A DNA stretch of 64,000 nucleotides from Nocardioides deserti (GCF_014266025.1 NZ_JACMYC010000003.1:310001-374000); one strand, 5' to 3'; shown: positions 52,249-60,757, counted from the first letter of the stretch. Notes: generated by a model not told the origin, from the sequence alone. A program made the numbers and translations.

Positions 52249-53375
52249 AGCTTCACGCTCCGGGAGTCCCAACGCGCGCGGGCCTTCTCGCCCACGAGGT
52301 TGAAGGCGAACACGGTCAGGAAGAGGAAGGCGCCGGGCACCAGGACGATCTGCGGGTGCTCCTGGAACACGTCGCCCTCGCCCTCGGCGATCATGTTCCC
52401 CCAGGTGGGGGCCGGCGGCTGGATGCCGAGGCCGAGGAAGCTCAGCGACGCCTCGGCGACGATGAGGATCGAGATCATCACGATCGCCAGCGACACGATC
52501 GGCAGCAGCACGTTCGGCAGCAGCTCGCGCAGCATGATCCGGCCCCGCGTCGCCCCGAGGGCGCGCGCCGCGACCACGAACTCGCGGTTCGCGTACGCCA
52601 TCGTGGTGGCGCGGGCGAGCCGCACCATGCTCGGGATCGTCAGCAGCGCCAGGGAGAAGGCGATGTTGCGCAGCTTCGGCTCCAGCACCGTCGCGAGGGC
52701 GATGAGCAGGATGAGCGGCGGCACCGCCAGCAGCGAGTTGGTCAGCACGCCGACCACGCGGTCCACGCTCTTCTGGAAGTAACCGGCCAGCAGGCCGATC
52801 GCACCACCGATGACCGTGCCGATGACCACGGCACTGAGCGCGATCAGCAACGACGAGCGGGCGCCGTACACGGAGCGGGCGAGCAGGTCCAGGCCGAAGC
52901 CGTTGGTGCCGAGCGGGTGCTCGGAGGTCAGGTCGGGGCGCGTGAACGGCTCCTCGAGCAGGGTGCTCGCGACGTCCTCGTGCTCGGCGAACGGCAGCAC
53001 CGGCGCGAGCAGGGCCACCCCGACGAGGAGGACCAGCCACGCCATCGCGAGCCAGTACGTCAGGTCGAAGCCGGGGCCCGCGACGGCCCGGCCGAGGCGC
53101 GACCCGCCGGCACCGGCCAGCAGCAGGCCGACCAGCACCAGGGCCAGCTTCGCGACCGTGACGAGCGGGGCGAGGAGGCCGACCACGAGCAGCGCGAGGC
53201 CGACGACGGCCAGGCCGGCGCCGAGGAGGACCGTCGTACGCCGTGGGCGTGCGACCGGCGCGTCGGTCGCGGCCGCGGGGGCCAGCGCCGCGGACTCCGG
53301 CGGCTCCGCCCCGCGCACCGGGGTGTCCTCGGCCCCGGCCGACGACGGGGCCTCGGGCTGGGTGAGCTCAGACAT
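52245..53375 (-). CDS. ABC transporter permease, OppC/DppC type
   Basis: A 376-residue permease. The first 100 residues are unusual: a Pro/Ala-rich N-terminus and two or three hydrophobic segments (VGLALLVVGLLAPLV and following) that standard OppC proteins lack. The remainder is typical, with HPLGTNGFGLDLLARSVYGA, the EAA loop around EFVVAARALGATRGRIMLRE and ILIVAEASLSFLGLGIQPPA. ATG at 53373-53375 lies 8 bases inside the OppB-type gene; a GTG two codons earlier is an alternative. Confidence 0.92.
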   Translation of the reverse strand: MSELTQPEAPSSAGAEDTPVRGAEPPESAALAPAAATDAPVARPRRTTVLLGAGLAVVGLALLVVGLLAPLVTVAKLALVLVGLLLAGAGGSRLGRAVAGPGFDLTYWLAMAWLVLLVGVALLAPVLPFAEHEDVASTLLEEPFTRPDLTSEHPLGTNGFGLDLLARSVYGARSSLLIALSAVVIGTVIGGAIGLLAGYFQKSVDRVVGVLTNSLLAVPPLILLIALATVLEPKLRNIAFSLALLTIPSMVRLARATTMAYANREFVVAARALGATRGRIMLRELLPNVLLPIVSLAIVMISILIVAEASLSFLGLGIQPPAPTWGNMIAEGEGDVFQEHPQIVLVPGAFLFLTVFAFNLVGEKARARWDSRSVKL

Positions 53376-54324
53376 GGGCACGTCGCGTCCTGGGGTCGAG
53401 GTAGCCGTAGGAGAGGTCGATGCCGGCGTTGATGAGCACGTAGAGCACCGCGATCACCAGCACCGCGCCCTGGACCATCGGGAAGTCGCCCTGGTTGGCG
53501 GCGTTGACGACCAGGGAGCCCATGCCGGGCAGGGAGAAGAGGTACTCCACGATCACGGTGCTGCCGATGAGCCGGCCGAGGCTGAGGCCCATCAGCGTCA
53601 CCAGCGAGAACGACGAGGGTCGCAGCGCGTCGGAGAACAGCACGCGCAGCGGCGGCATCCCCTTCGCGCGGGCCGCGAGGATGAAGTCCTCGCGCAGCGT
53701 GGTGATCAGGTCGCCGCGGAGCACCCGGGCGAACATCGCCAGCTCCGCGAGGGCCACGGTCAGCGCCGGCAGGAACGCGTGGTGCAGGTTGCCGAGCAGG
53801 TCGCCCTCCCCCAGCCGGACCCACTCCGACCGGGGGAACCAGCCGGTCCCGTTGACGACCAGCATGATGAGCAGCAGGCCGGCCAGGAAGCTCGGCACGG
53901 ACAGCAGGGCGAAGGTGCCGGCCCCGATGAGCCGGTCGACCTTGCCGCCTTCGTGGTAGGCCGACCACATCGCGACGGGGACGGCGATGACCATTGCCAT
54001 CACCAGCCCCATCACCGCGATCTGGAGGCTCACCGGGAGCGCCGAGACGATCCGGTCGACCACCTCGGACTGCGGGGGGACCACGGACCGGCCGAGGTCC
54101 CCCTGCACCGCCGACGCCAGCCAGTCGAGGTACCGGCTGAACGTCGGCTCGTCCAGCCCGAGCTGCTGGCGCAGCTCGGTGTACGCCTCGGGCGGCTGAC
54201 CGGCGCCGAGGATCGCCACCGCCGGGTCGCCCGGCAGCAGCGCCATCAGGGAGAAGACCCCGAGGGAGACGATCAGCAGGACGAGGACCAGCTCACCGAC
54301 CCGCAGGGCCAGCTTGCGGGTCAC
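53368..54324 (-). CDS. ABC transporter permease, OppB/DppB type
   Basis: A 318-residue permease with about six hydrophobic segments. It has LLPGDPAVAILG, the LGLDEPxxxRYLDWL segment after the first helix, and an EAA loop DFILAARAKGMPPLRVLF with IVEYLFSLPGMGSLV following. The GTG start (54322-54324) overlaps the binding-protein stop as GTGA. It forms the membrane channel with the OppC-type subunit. Confidence 0.93.
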   Translation of the reverse strand: MTRKLALRVGELVLVLLIVSLGVFSLMALLPGDPAVAILGAGQPPEAYTELRQQLGLDEPTFSRYLDWLASAVQGDLGRSVVPPQSEVVDRIVSALPVSLQIAVMGLVMAMVIAVPVAMWSAYHEGGKVDRLIGAGTFALLSVPSFLAGLLLIMLVVNGTGWFPRSEWVRLGEGDLLGNLHHAFLPALTVALAELAMFARVLRGDLITTLREDFILAARAKGMPPLRVLFSDALRPSSFSLVTLMGLSLGRLIGSTVIVEYLFSLPGMGSLVVNAANQGDFPMVQGAVLVIAVLYVLINAGIDLSYGYLDPRTRRAHV

Positions 54325-55943
54325 TGCACCAGCCAGGCGTCCGAGAAGTCGGGCATGTACTCGGCACCCAGCTCGACGCCGTAGACGTTCTCGTTCCACG
54401 CGTGGATGGCGGCGTTGGCGCCGGAGACGACGTTCGGGACGTCCTCGTTGTGCAGCGCCTGCATCTTGTCGAGGACCTCCTTCATCTCCTCGTCGCTGTC
54501 GGCGGCGCGCAGGTCGGCCAGCAGGCCGTCCATCTCCTCCGAGGCGTAGCCGGTGGCGTTGCCGAAGCTGGCGGAGTTGAACTCGCTGTTCATGCGGTGG
54601 TACGGGTCGGACTCGGCGGCCGACAGTGCGCCGCGGGCCAGGTCGAAGTCGTGGTCGACGTAGACGCGGGAGGTCTGGTCGGCGATCGAGGCGACCAGGT
54701 CGGTCTTCACCTTGAAGCCCACGCGCTCGAGCATCGCCTTCATCGCGACGGCCTGGGTGCGCGAGGTCGGGTCGGAGCCGTCGAGGTAGGTGATCTCGCC
54801 GTCGAACCCGTCGGCCTTGGCCTCCTCGACGAGACGCTTGGCCTCCTCGAGGTCCACGGGCAGCGCGGCCTCGCTGGTGTCCCACTTCGACTCCGGCGGG
54901 AACATCTCCTTGCCCGGGAGGCCCTTGCCGTCGTACGACCGCTGGTAGTCCAGCTCCGGGTCGTAGGCCAGCGCGATCGCGCGGCGCACGCGCGGGTCGG
55001 CACCCGGGTAGCCCTCGCGGTTGTTGATCGAGATGGTGTTGCCGAAGCTGGTGAGCGTCAGGTTGCCCGCGATGCCGGCCTCGACGACCTCGTCGACGAC
55101 CTTCGGGTCACGCATGAACGCCACGTCGGCGCTGCCGTCCTCGAGCGCGTCGAGCTTGGACTCGTCGGTGAGCGGCCAGAAGAAGCGGATGGCGTCGAGG
55201 TTCGGGGCGCCGTCCCAGTAGTCCTTGTTCGCCTTGAGGATGAGCTCCTCGGCGGGCTTGTAGGAGCCGAAGACGAAGGCGCCCGCGCCGATCGGCGTGA
55301 ACTCCTCGCCGGCGTACGCCGCCGGGGCGACGATCATGCCGACGGCCTGCGACAGCATCGCCGGGAACTTCGCCCACGCCTCGTTCATCGTGAACACGAC
55401 GGTGCGCTCGTCGGCGACCTCCATGTTCTTCAGGTTCGGGCCGAGGATGGCGGTGTCGACGCCCTGGTTCTGCATGTACCAGTTGATGCTGCCGACGACG
55501 GCCTTCGCGTCCAGCGGCGTCCCGTCGGAGAAGTTGACGCCCTCGCGCAGGGTGAGCGTCCAGGTCTTGAGGTCGTCGCTGCTCTCGAGGGACTCCGCGA
55601 GCTTGGGCTCGAACTGCTGGGTCTCGGTGTCGAGGGTCATCAGCGTGTCGTAGACCGCGAGCATCGCGCCGCCGCCGGAGGCTCCGGTGGCGTAGCTGAC
55701 CGCCGGGCTCAGGCTGCGGATCTCGCCGTAGTCGGCGAAGTCGAGGGTGCCGCCCTCGACCGGCTCGCCGGCCTCCGGCTGGTCACCGATGACGCCGAAC
55801 TGGTACCGACCGCGGTCGACCTCGGCGCTCCCGCTCTGCGAGTCCTTCTCCTCGCCGTCGTCGGACGCGCACCCCGTGAGGAGCAGGGCGCCGGTGACAG
55901 CGGTGACGGCGAGACGGGCCAGGACACCCTGGTGCAACTTCAT
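54321..55943 (-). CDS. ABC transporter solute-binding lipoprotein, peptide/nickel (family 5) type
   Basis: A 540-residue family 5 binding protein that collects the transporter's substrate outside the membrane. A lipoprotein signal ends LLLTGC with the anchor at C25. The mature part has LTLREGVNFSDGTPLDAKAV, the family's hallmark, and RRAIALAYDPELDYQRSYDG. Substrates range from peptides to nickel, sugars and opines, so the ligand is open; the amidase at the operon's end favours an amide. ATG at 55941-55943 after GGAGGAACGAC. It leads the operon binding protein-OppB-OppC-OppD-OppF-amidase. Confidence 0.94.
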   Translation of the reverse strand: MKLHQGVLARLAVTAVTGALLLTGCASDDGEEKDSQSGSAEVDRGRYQFGVIGDQPEAGEPVEGGTLDFADYGEIRSLSPAVSYATGASGGGAMLAVYDTLMTLDTETQQFEPKLAESLESSDDLKTWTLTLREGVNFSDGTPLDAKAVVGSINWYMQNQGVDTAILGPNLKNMEVADERTVVFTMNEAWAKFPAMLSQAVGMIVAPAAYAGEEFTPIGAGAFVFGSYKPAEELILKANKDYWDGAPNLDAIRFFWPLTDESKLDALEDGSADVAFMRDPKVVDEVVEAGIAGNLTLTSFGNTISINNREGYPGADPRVRRAIALAYDPELDYQRSYDGKGLPGKEMFPPESKWDTSEAALPVDLEEAKRLVEEAKADGFDGEITYLDGSDPTSRTQAVAMKAMLERVGFKVKTDLVASIADQTSRVYVDHDFDLARGALSAAESDPYHRMNSEFNSASFGNATGYASEEMDGLLADLRAADSDEEMKEVLDKMQALHNEDVPNVVSGANAAIHAWNENVYGVELGAEYMPDFSDAWLVQ

Positions 55944-56020
55944 GTCGTTCCTCCGGATCGGGGTGGTGCGGGAGGTGCTCGGACCGCCCGTGCACCGTGC
56001 TGCGCCGGACGCTAGGGGCT

Positions 56021-56034
56021 GTGCGCTGGGTCAC
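56021..56034. promoter_or_regulatory. Degenerate CRP/GlxR-like site in the transporter/TetR divergent region
   Basis: GTGCGCTGGGTCAC matches GTGA-N6-TCAC except one base. On the minus strand a -10-like TAGCGT follows six bases after it, toward the transporter operon. Weak evidence. Confidence 0.25.
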
Positions 56035-56067
56035 TCGGCGGCCAGTCCCACTCAACGGGCGGATCTA

Positions 56068-56079
56068 AGACAGCTGTCT
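56068..56079. promoter_or_regulatory. 12-bp perfect palindrome, likely TetR operator
   Basis: AGACAGCTGTCT is a perfect palindrome 69 bp before the divergent TetR gene. On the minus strand it runs into TTAGAT, a possible -10 for the transporter operon. It is the best operator candidate for the regulator at 56148-56816. Confidence 0.5.
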
Positions 56080-56147
56080 GCTCCACCGCCGGCGGGCGGC
56101 TCCGGGCCGACGCGGAGGCCCGCGCCCCGACGCGCGACGATGACCCC

Positions 56148-56816
56148 GTGGAGGACGAGAACCGCGACGCTCGGCGACGGATGATCGAGGTCGCCGAACG
56201 GCTCGTGGCCGAGGAGGGCCTCGGCTCGGTGTCGCTGCGCCGGGTCGGGCAGGAGGCGGGGCAGCGCAACAACTCCGCGGCGCAGTACCACTTCGGGTCC
56301 AGGCAGGGCCTGGTCGACGCGATCGTGCAGCTGCGCTCCGCGCAGATCGACGCCCGCCGCGCGGAGCTGCTCACCGCGCTGGAGAAGGAGCTCGACGGCC
56401 GACCCGCGGACGTGCGCTCGCTGGTGCGGCTGCTGGTGCACCCGCTCGTCGAGAGCGCGGCCGGCGAGCCACGGCGTACCCACTACCTGCGGTTCCTCGC
56501 GAACGCCACCGACCACTACTCACTGCGGGGCTCCTGGCAGGTCGGGGAGTTCCACCCGCCGACCTACCAGCTCGTCGTCCAGCGGCTCCGCGCCACGCTC
56601 CCAGGGGTCTCGCAGGCGACGTTCGACCGGCGGATGCGCTGGGTCTCCCGCGTCAGCCTCCGGCTGCTGGCCGACCACGAGCTGACCCTGGTGCAGGACG
56701 ACGGCGGCCTGGTCGCGGGCACCACTGCGCAGGTGCTCGCCGACGTCGTCGACATGCTGGTCGCCCTCGTCGCCGCACCGGACGACCACGGGGACGAGGC
56801 CGGGGACCAGGACTAG
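56148..56816 (+). CDS. TetR-family transcriptional regulator
   Basis: A 222-residue regulator with the N-terminal HTH (LGSVSLRRVGQEAGQRNNSA, then YHFGSRQGLVDAIV). The NNSAAQYHFG version of the recognition helix is common in a subgroup that has a C-terminal domain with a conserved RRxWVSR-like segment, here RRMRWVSRVSLRLLAD. It is divergent from the ABC transporter-amidase operon and probably represses it. GTG start at 56148. Its stop overlaps the end of a small opposite-strand reading (56813-56920). Confidence 0.9.
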   Translation: MEDENRDARRRMIEVAERLVAEEGLGSVSLRRVGQEAGQRNNSAAQYHFGSRQGLVDAIVQLRSAQIDARRAELLTALEKELDGRPADVRSLVRLLVHPLVESAAGEPRRTHYLRFLANATDHYSLRGSWQVGEFHPPTYQLVVQRLRATLPGVSQATFDRRMRWVSRVSLRLLADHELTLVQDDGGLVAGTTAQVLADVVDMLVALVAAPDDHGDEAGDQD

Positions 56817-56920
56817 CTGCCGGCCGGCAGGTACGCCGTCGCGCGCACCTCGAGGTGGGAGGTGGGGGCGTACGCGTCCTCGTGCCCGGGCGGGACGATC
56901 GCGGTGCGCTCGCGGCTCAT
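56813..56920 (-). pseudogene. Short RidA-like scrap after the amine oxidase gene
   Basis: A 35-codon reading begins with an ATG overlapping the oxidase stop as ATGA. It starts SRERTAIVPPGHEDAY, like the N-terminus of RidA-family enamine/imine deaminases, and ends LEVRATAYLPAGS, like a RidA C-terminus. The roughly 90-residue middle is missing, so an internal in-frame deletion is suspected. RidA would suit the neighbouring FAD oxidase, whose family makes imines. The family call is tentative. Confidence 0.35.
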
Positions 56921-58161
56921 GCCGGCACCGGCTCGGCCCACGCGGCCGCGAAGACCTCGTGCGGCAAGGGGTCGCTCCACCGGCCGGTGAGCGCGAGACC
57001 CGCGGCCAGTCGGCCGATCTCGTCGGCCGCCATCGCACCCCGTTCGCCCTCGACGACCACGACGGTGCGGTCGTCGGCCCAGTCGATGTAGGGACGGTCC
57101 GAGGGGGTCGCGCAGACCAGGCACGGCCGGGTCCGCATCGACAGCACCTCGAGTTCCGGCAGGAGCTCGTCGAGGAGCGCCCGGGTCTCCGCCAGGTCCG
57201 CCTGGTCACCGCCGGTGCGGGTCCACGCCGCGATCTCCTCGCGGTTGTGCAGCGGGTGGCGGAGCAGGCTGTCGCCGGAGGTCTTGAGGTACCACCGGCC
57301 GTCCGGGTACTGCACCGGCGCCATCACGATGCCGCCGTACAACCGCTCGCCGTCGCGGACCTTCATCATCATCATCGTCGGCATGTCGACGGCGTCCGGG
57401 CCGGCGACCTCGGTGAGCACGACCGTCGCCCCGTAGGTCGGGGTGACCAGCGGCCGGTCGAGCAGCCCGGTGGCGTTCGTCGCGGCGCCGGTGGCGAGGA
57501 CGACCCGATCGGCCAGTGCGGTCCGGCCGCCGCGGGTGCTCAGCCGGACGGCGTCGCCCACCCGCTCGGTCCCGACGACCTCGTCGCGCACCAGCTCCGC
57601 ACCGGCCGCGACCGCCGCGGCCAGCTCCGCCCGCACCAGCGCCCGCGGGTTCAGGATCGCCGCGTCGCGCTCGCGCAGGGCGCCGTGGCCGGGCTCGAAG
57701 GTCAGCGAGGGGTACGCCGCGGCCAGCTGCTCCTCGTCGAGGTGGTCGACCTCCACGCCGAGGTCGACCGCGTTGCGCGCCAGCAGCTCGCGGTCGAACC
57801 ACAGCGAGGGACCCGCGCCGTCACCGCCGGGCAGCACCGTGACCGAGTGGGTCGGGGTGAGGAAGTCGATCCCGGTGCGGGCGGCGAGGTCCGCGAAGCG
57901 CCGTCGGCTGCGCATCGCCAGCATCGAGGTCACCAGCGGCACCTCGAGCACGTGGCAGAGCCGCCCCTGGTCGTAGTAGCCGGCCCACGTCCCCTCATGG
58001 GTCGCCGGGTCGCCCGGCTCGTCCGGGCCGACGACGAGCACGCGGACGCCGGACTCGGCGGCGTGCCGGGCGGTCGCGGACCCCAGCGGACCCGCGCCGA
58101 CCACGGCGAGGTCGTACGGCTGGTCGGGCCGCCCGGCGAGGGGCGGGTGGTCGTCGGGCAC
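56917..58161 (-). CDS. FAD-dependent amine/amino-acid oxidase (DAO family)
   Basis: A 414-residue D-amino-acid-oxidase/glycine-oxidase-fold flavoprotein. The FAD site is LAVVGAGPLGSATARHAAES, and RVVLATGAATNATGLL comes later; the C-terminal part ends with IDWADDRTVVVVEGERGAMA, a family segment. It oxidises a C-N bond to an imine with release of peroxide, or reduces another acceptor; the substrate is unknown. The GTG at 58159-58161 with GGAG five bases upstream is taken as start; an ATG at 58240-58242 would add an Arg-rich 27-residue leader without a ribosome site. A RidA-like scrap follows. Confidence 0.85.
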   Translation of the reverse strand: MPDDHPPLAGRPDQPYDLAVVGAGPLGSATARHAAESGVRVLVVGPDEPGDPATHEGTWAGYYDQGRLCHVLEVPLVTSMLAMRSRRRFADLAARTGIDFLTPTHSVTVLPGGDGAGPSLWFDRELLARNAVDLGVEVDHLDEEQLAAAYPSLTFEPGHGALRERDAAILNPRALVRAELAAAVAAGAELVRDEVVGTERVGDAVRLSTRGGRTALADRVVLATGAATNATGLLDRPLVTPTYGATVVLTEVAGPDAVDMPTMMMMKVRDGERLYGGIVMAPVQYPDGRWYLKTSGDSLLRHPLHNREEIAAWTRTGGDQADLAETRALLDELLPELEVLSMRTRPCLVCATPSDRPYIDWADDRTVVVVEGERGAMAADEIGRLAAGLALTGRWSDPLPHEVFAAAWAEPVPA

Positions 58162-58254
58162 GGCGTCTCCGGGGTGAAGTGGGGCGGACGCGCGCCAGCG
58201 TGGCCGCCGTCGTCGACCGGGGACCGTCGCCGTCCCGCTCATCGGTAGGACGCT

Positions 58255-58268
58255 GTGGCCCGCGTCAC
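58255..58268. promoter_or_regulatory. Degenerate CRP/GlxR-like site between the oxidase and FadD genes
   Basis: GTGGCCCGCGTCAC differs from GTGA-N6-TCAC at one base. It lies 57 bp before the acyl-CoA synthetase ATG, in the divergent region. Weak evidence. Confidence 0.25.
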
Positions 58269-58324
58269 CACGTGGACCAGACTGCCCGGGTCACCCGCAC
58301 CACGAGTCCTCGCCAGGAGAGCGC

Positions 58325-59974
58325 ATGACCACGCAGACCGATCCCCGCCTCGCCGCGCAGCAGGTCGTCGCCGGCCTCACGGGGCCGGGCGCGCCCTTCG
58401 AGCTGGTCCGCGAGGAGGTGCTGGGCGCGCCGGTGACGCTGTTCGCGAACCGTCGTCGCGCGCTGCACGAGGTCCTCGCCGACTCGGTCCAGCACGGCGA
58501 CCGCCCCTTCATCGTCTCGCTCGAGGAGGAGCTCTCCTTCGCCAAGCACGCGGCCCAGGTCTCCTCGCTCGCCCAGGCGCTCCGGGAGGAGCACGGCGTG
58601 CGCCAGGGCGACCGCGTCGCCATCGCCGCCGCCAACACCACCGAGTGGATCCTCACCTTCTGGGCGGTCACCTCGATGGGCGCGATCGCCGTCGGCTTCA
58701 ACGCCTGGTGGTCGGCGCGCGAGCTCGGCTACGGGCTCGAGCACGCCGAGCCGGTCCTGGTGGTCGCCGACGACAAGCGGCGGGCCCTCCTGGCCGACTC
58801 CCCCGTCCCGGTGCTCGGCCTCGACGACGTACGCCGCCTGGCGGCCGCGCACCCCGACGCGCCGCTGCCCTCGGCCGACGTCGCGGAGGACGACCCCGCG
58901 GTCATCCTCTACACCTCGGGCACCTCCGGGCGGCCCAAGGGCGCGACCCACTCGCACCGGAACCTGTGCTCGGTCATCGAGTACCACCGGATGAGCGACG
59001 CGCTGATGGCCGCCTTCGGCGACCCGACCGACCCGCGGGACCGGTCCTACCTGCTGGTCATGCCGCTCTTCCACATCGGCAGCCTGCACAACCTGGTCGC
59101 CCCGCGGCTCGCGACCGGCAGCAAGGTCGCCCTGCACCTCGGCTCGTTCCAGGTCGACCCCGTGATGCGGCTCGTCGAGAAGGCCCGGGTCACCAACTGG
59201 GGCGCCGTGCCGACGATGGCCGGCCGCCTGCTCGAGGCCGACCTGTCGGCGTACGACACCTCCTCGCTGCGCGCCTTCTCCCTCGCCTCCGCGCCGTCCT
59301 CGCCCCAGCTGAAGGAGCGGCTGCGCACCGGGCTGCCGTTCGCCTCGGCGCTGGTCGACAGCTACGGGCTCACCGAGTCGTGCACGGCCGTCGCCGTCGC
59401 CACGCCGATGGACCTGGCGGACACGCCCGGCACGCTCGGCCGACCGATCGTCGGGGTGGAGCTCGAGGTTCGCGGCGCCGACGGGCAGCCCGTGCCGGCC
59501 GGCGTCGAGGGCGAGATCTGCGTGCGCAGCGCCTACAACATGCTCGGCTACTGGAAGGACGACGTCGCCACCGCGAGCTCGTTGCGCGAGGGCCGCTGGC
59601 TGCACACCGGCGACCTCGGCACGCTCGACGAGCAGGGCCGGGTCAGCCTCAGCAGCCGGCGCTCGGACCTGATCATCCGCGGCGGCGAGAACGTCTACCC
59701 CGCCGAGGTGGAGGGCGTCCTCACCGACCACCCCGACGTCGCCGAGTGCATCGTCATGGGCGTCACCCACCCGGACCTGGGCCAGGAGGTCGGGGCGGTC
59801 GTCGTCCCGGCGCCGGGCGCGGCAGTCGACGGCCTGGAGGAGCGGCTGGCGGCGTACGCCTCCGAGCAGCTGGCGTACTTCAAGGTGCCGACCCGCTGGA
59901 AGCTCACCCCCCACCCGCTCCCCCGCAACGCCACCGGCAAGGTCGTGCGCCGCGAGGTCGCGCTCGAGCGCTGA
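58325..59974 (+). CDS. AMP-forming acyl-CoA synthetase (FadD family)
   Basis: A 549-residue ANL ligase: P-loop ILYTSGTSGRPKGATHSH, adenine site DSYGLTESC, WLHTGDLGTLDEQG, hinge SSRRSDLIIRGGENVYPAE and the C-terminal lysine in RNATGKVVRRE. An N-terminal 60-residue extension (PRLAAQQVVAGLTGPGAPFE) precedes the fold. Acyl specificity is not readable. The ATG at 58325 follows CCAGGAGAGCGC. It is convergent with a KstR-like TetR gene, separated by a strong terminator. Confidence 0.93.
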   Translation: MTTQTDPRLAAQQVVAGLTGPGAPFELVREEVLGAPVTLFANRRRALHEVLADSVQHGDRPFIVSLEEELSFAKHAAQVSSLAQALREEHGVRQGDRVAIAAANTTEWILTFWAVTSMGAIAVGFNAWWSARELGYGLEHAEPVLVVADDKRRALLADSPVPVLGLDDVRRLAAAHPDAPLPSADVAEDDPAVILYTSGTSGRPKGATHSHRNLCSVIEYHRMSDALMAAFGDPTDPRDRSYLLVMPLFHIGSLHNLVAPRLATGSKVALHLGSFQVDPVMRLVEKARVTNWGAVPTMAGRLLEADLSAYDTSSLRAFSLASAPSSPQLKERLRTGLPFASALVDSYGLTESCTAVAVATPMDLADTPGTLGRPIVGVELEVRGADGQPVPAGVEGEICVRSAYNMLGYWKDDVATASSLREGRWLHTGDLGTLDEQGRVSLSSRRSDLIIRGGENVYPAEVEGVLTDHPDVAECIVMGVTHPDLGQEVGAVVVPAPGAAVDGLEERLAAYASEQLAYFKVPTRWKLTPHPLPRNATGKVVRREVALER

Positions 59975-59994
59975 CCGGCAGGACCGGTACGACG

Positions 59995-60026
59995 AAGGGC
60001 CGCCCCCGACGTGGGGGGCGGCCCTT
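59995..60026. terminator. Strong two-way terminator hairpin
   Basis: AAGGGCCGCCCCC (59995-60007) pairs perfectly with GGGGGCGGCCCTT (60014-60026) around a 6-base loop. It lies between the convergent acyl-CoA synthetase (stop 59974) and TetR (stop 60045) genes. Confidence 0.85.
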
Positions 60027-60044
60027 CCTGCTGTCGGCGAGCCG

Positions 60045-60668
60045 TCAGGCGGCGTCGCCGGTGCGGCTGCCCGCTTCGCGGGCGCCGACGACCAGCGAGA
60101 CGACGAGGGCGGTGTCCTCCTCGAGCTCCCGCGGGTCGGTGCCGCGGTTGAGCGCGGAGATGATCATGCCGTACCACGCCTGCTCGAGGATCCCGAGCAG
60201 CCGCAGGTCGTGCGGGGTCGGGTCGGTGATGCCGCCGGCGTCGAGCATGAGGTCGATGAAGACCTCGGTCACGCCGGCCGAGGGGGTCTGGGCGACGGTC
60301 GCGTTGTTGGACTGCATCATCGCGTGGGCCAGCAGCGGACGCTCGAGCAGCTCGCGCCCGGCGCGCACCAGCATCCGGGCGATCCCCTCCGCCGGGGACT
60401 CATCGGGCACCCGCTCGACCGTCATCGCGGCGAGCCGCTCGACCTGCGAGCGCATCAGGGCGGTGAACAGGTGGGTCTTCGACGGGAAGTACCGGTAGAG
60501 CGTGGCGATCGCGACGCCGGCGTCCTTGGCGATGTCGTGCATCTGCACGCGCTCGAGGCCCTTGGCCGCCCCGTGGCGGGCGGCGGCACGGAGGATGCGG
60601 GCGTACCGCTCCTTCTGCTCGCGTGACGTCGGCTCGGCCGGCGGCCGGTCCTCAGCGACTCGTGGCAC
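60045..60668 (-). CDS. TetR-family regulator resembling KstR
   Basis: A 207-residue TetR protein. Its DNA-binding region, ERVQMHDIAKDAGVAIATLY, followed by RYFPSKTHLFTALM, closely follows the KstR pattern (VQMxxxAxxAxVAxxTLYRYFPSKxHL). The ligand domain also keeps the RPLLAHAMMQS-type helix that corresponds to KstR's NPLLTEAMTRA. KstR represses steroid catabolism until a CoA thioester of a steroid acid binds it. KstR-like boxes occur at 12291-12304 and 46360-46373, so this protein may act there (inference). Convergent with an acyl-CoA synthetase; an operator-like repeat lies upstream. Confidence 0.88.
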   Translation of the reverse strand: MPRVAEDRPPAEPTSREQKERYARILRAAARHGAAKGLERVQMHDIAKDAGVAIATLYRYFPSKTHLFTALMRSQVERLAAMTVERVPDESPAEGIARMLVRAGRELLERPLLAHAMMQSNNATVAQTPSAGVTEVFIDLMLDAGGITDPTPHDLRLLGILEQAWYGMIISALNRGTDPRELEEDTALVVSLVVGAREAGSRTGDAA

Positions 60669-60715
60669 GGCTCTCCCTCGGTGGACGGTGGCTCCATCCT
60701 CCGGCTCGGCGCCAC

Positions 60716-60757
60716 GTGGCGTGGGTCACGCTACCGATGAGTGAGACGCGTGACTCA
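60716..60757. promoter_or_regulatory. Operator-like region before the KstR-like TetR gene
   Basis: TGAGTGAGACGCGTGACTCA (60738-60757) has perfect 5-base outer arms, TGAGT and ACTCA, and is partly symmetrical inside. Beside it, GTGGCGTGGGTCAC (60716-60729) is a one-mismatch GTGA-N6-TCAC site. On the minus strand TAGCGT between them could be a -10. The repeat may be the regulator's own site; no AACnnGTT core is present. Confidence 0.35.

Noticed and set aside
56817..56830. Perfect palindrome CTGCCGGCCGGCAG after the TetR stop
   Set aside because: It cannot form a hairpin loop of useful size and codes for the end of the small opposite reading; no function can be argued.
58235..60742. CTACCGATGAG shared between the oxidase start region (58240s) and 60731-60741
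   Set aside because: Eleven bases only, includes a start codon in one case and no gene in the other; probably chance.
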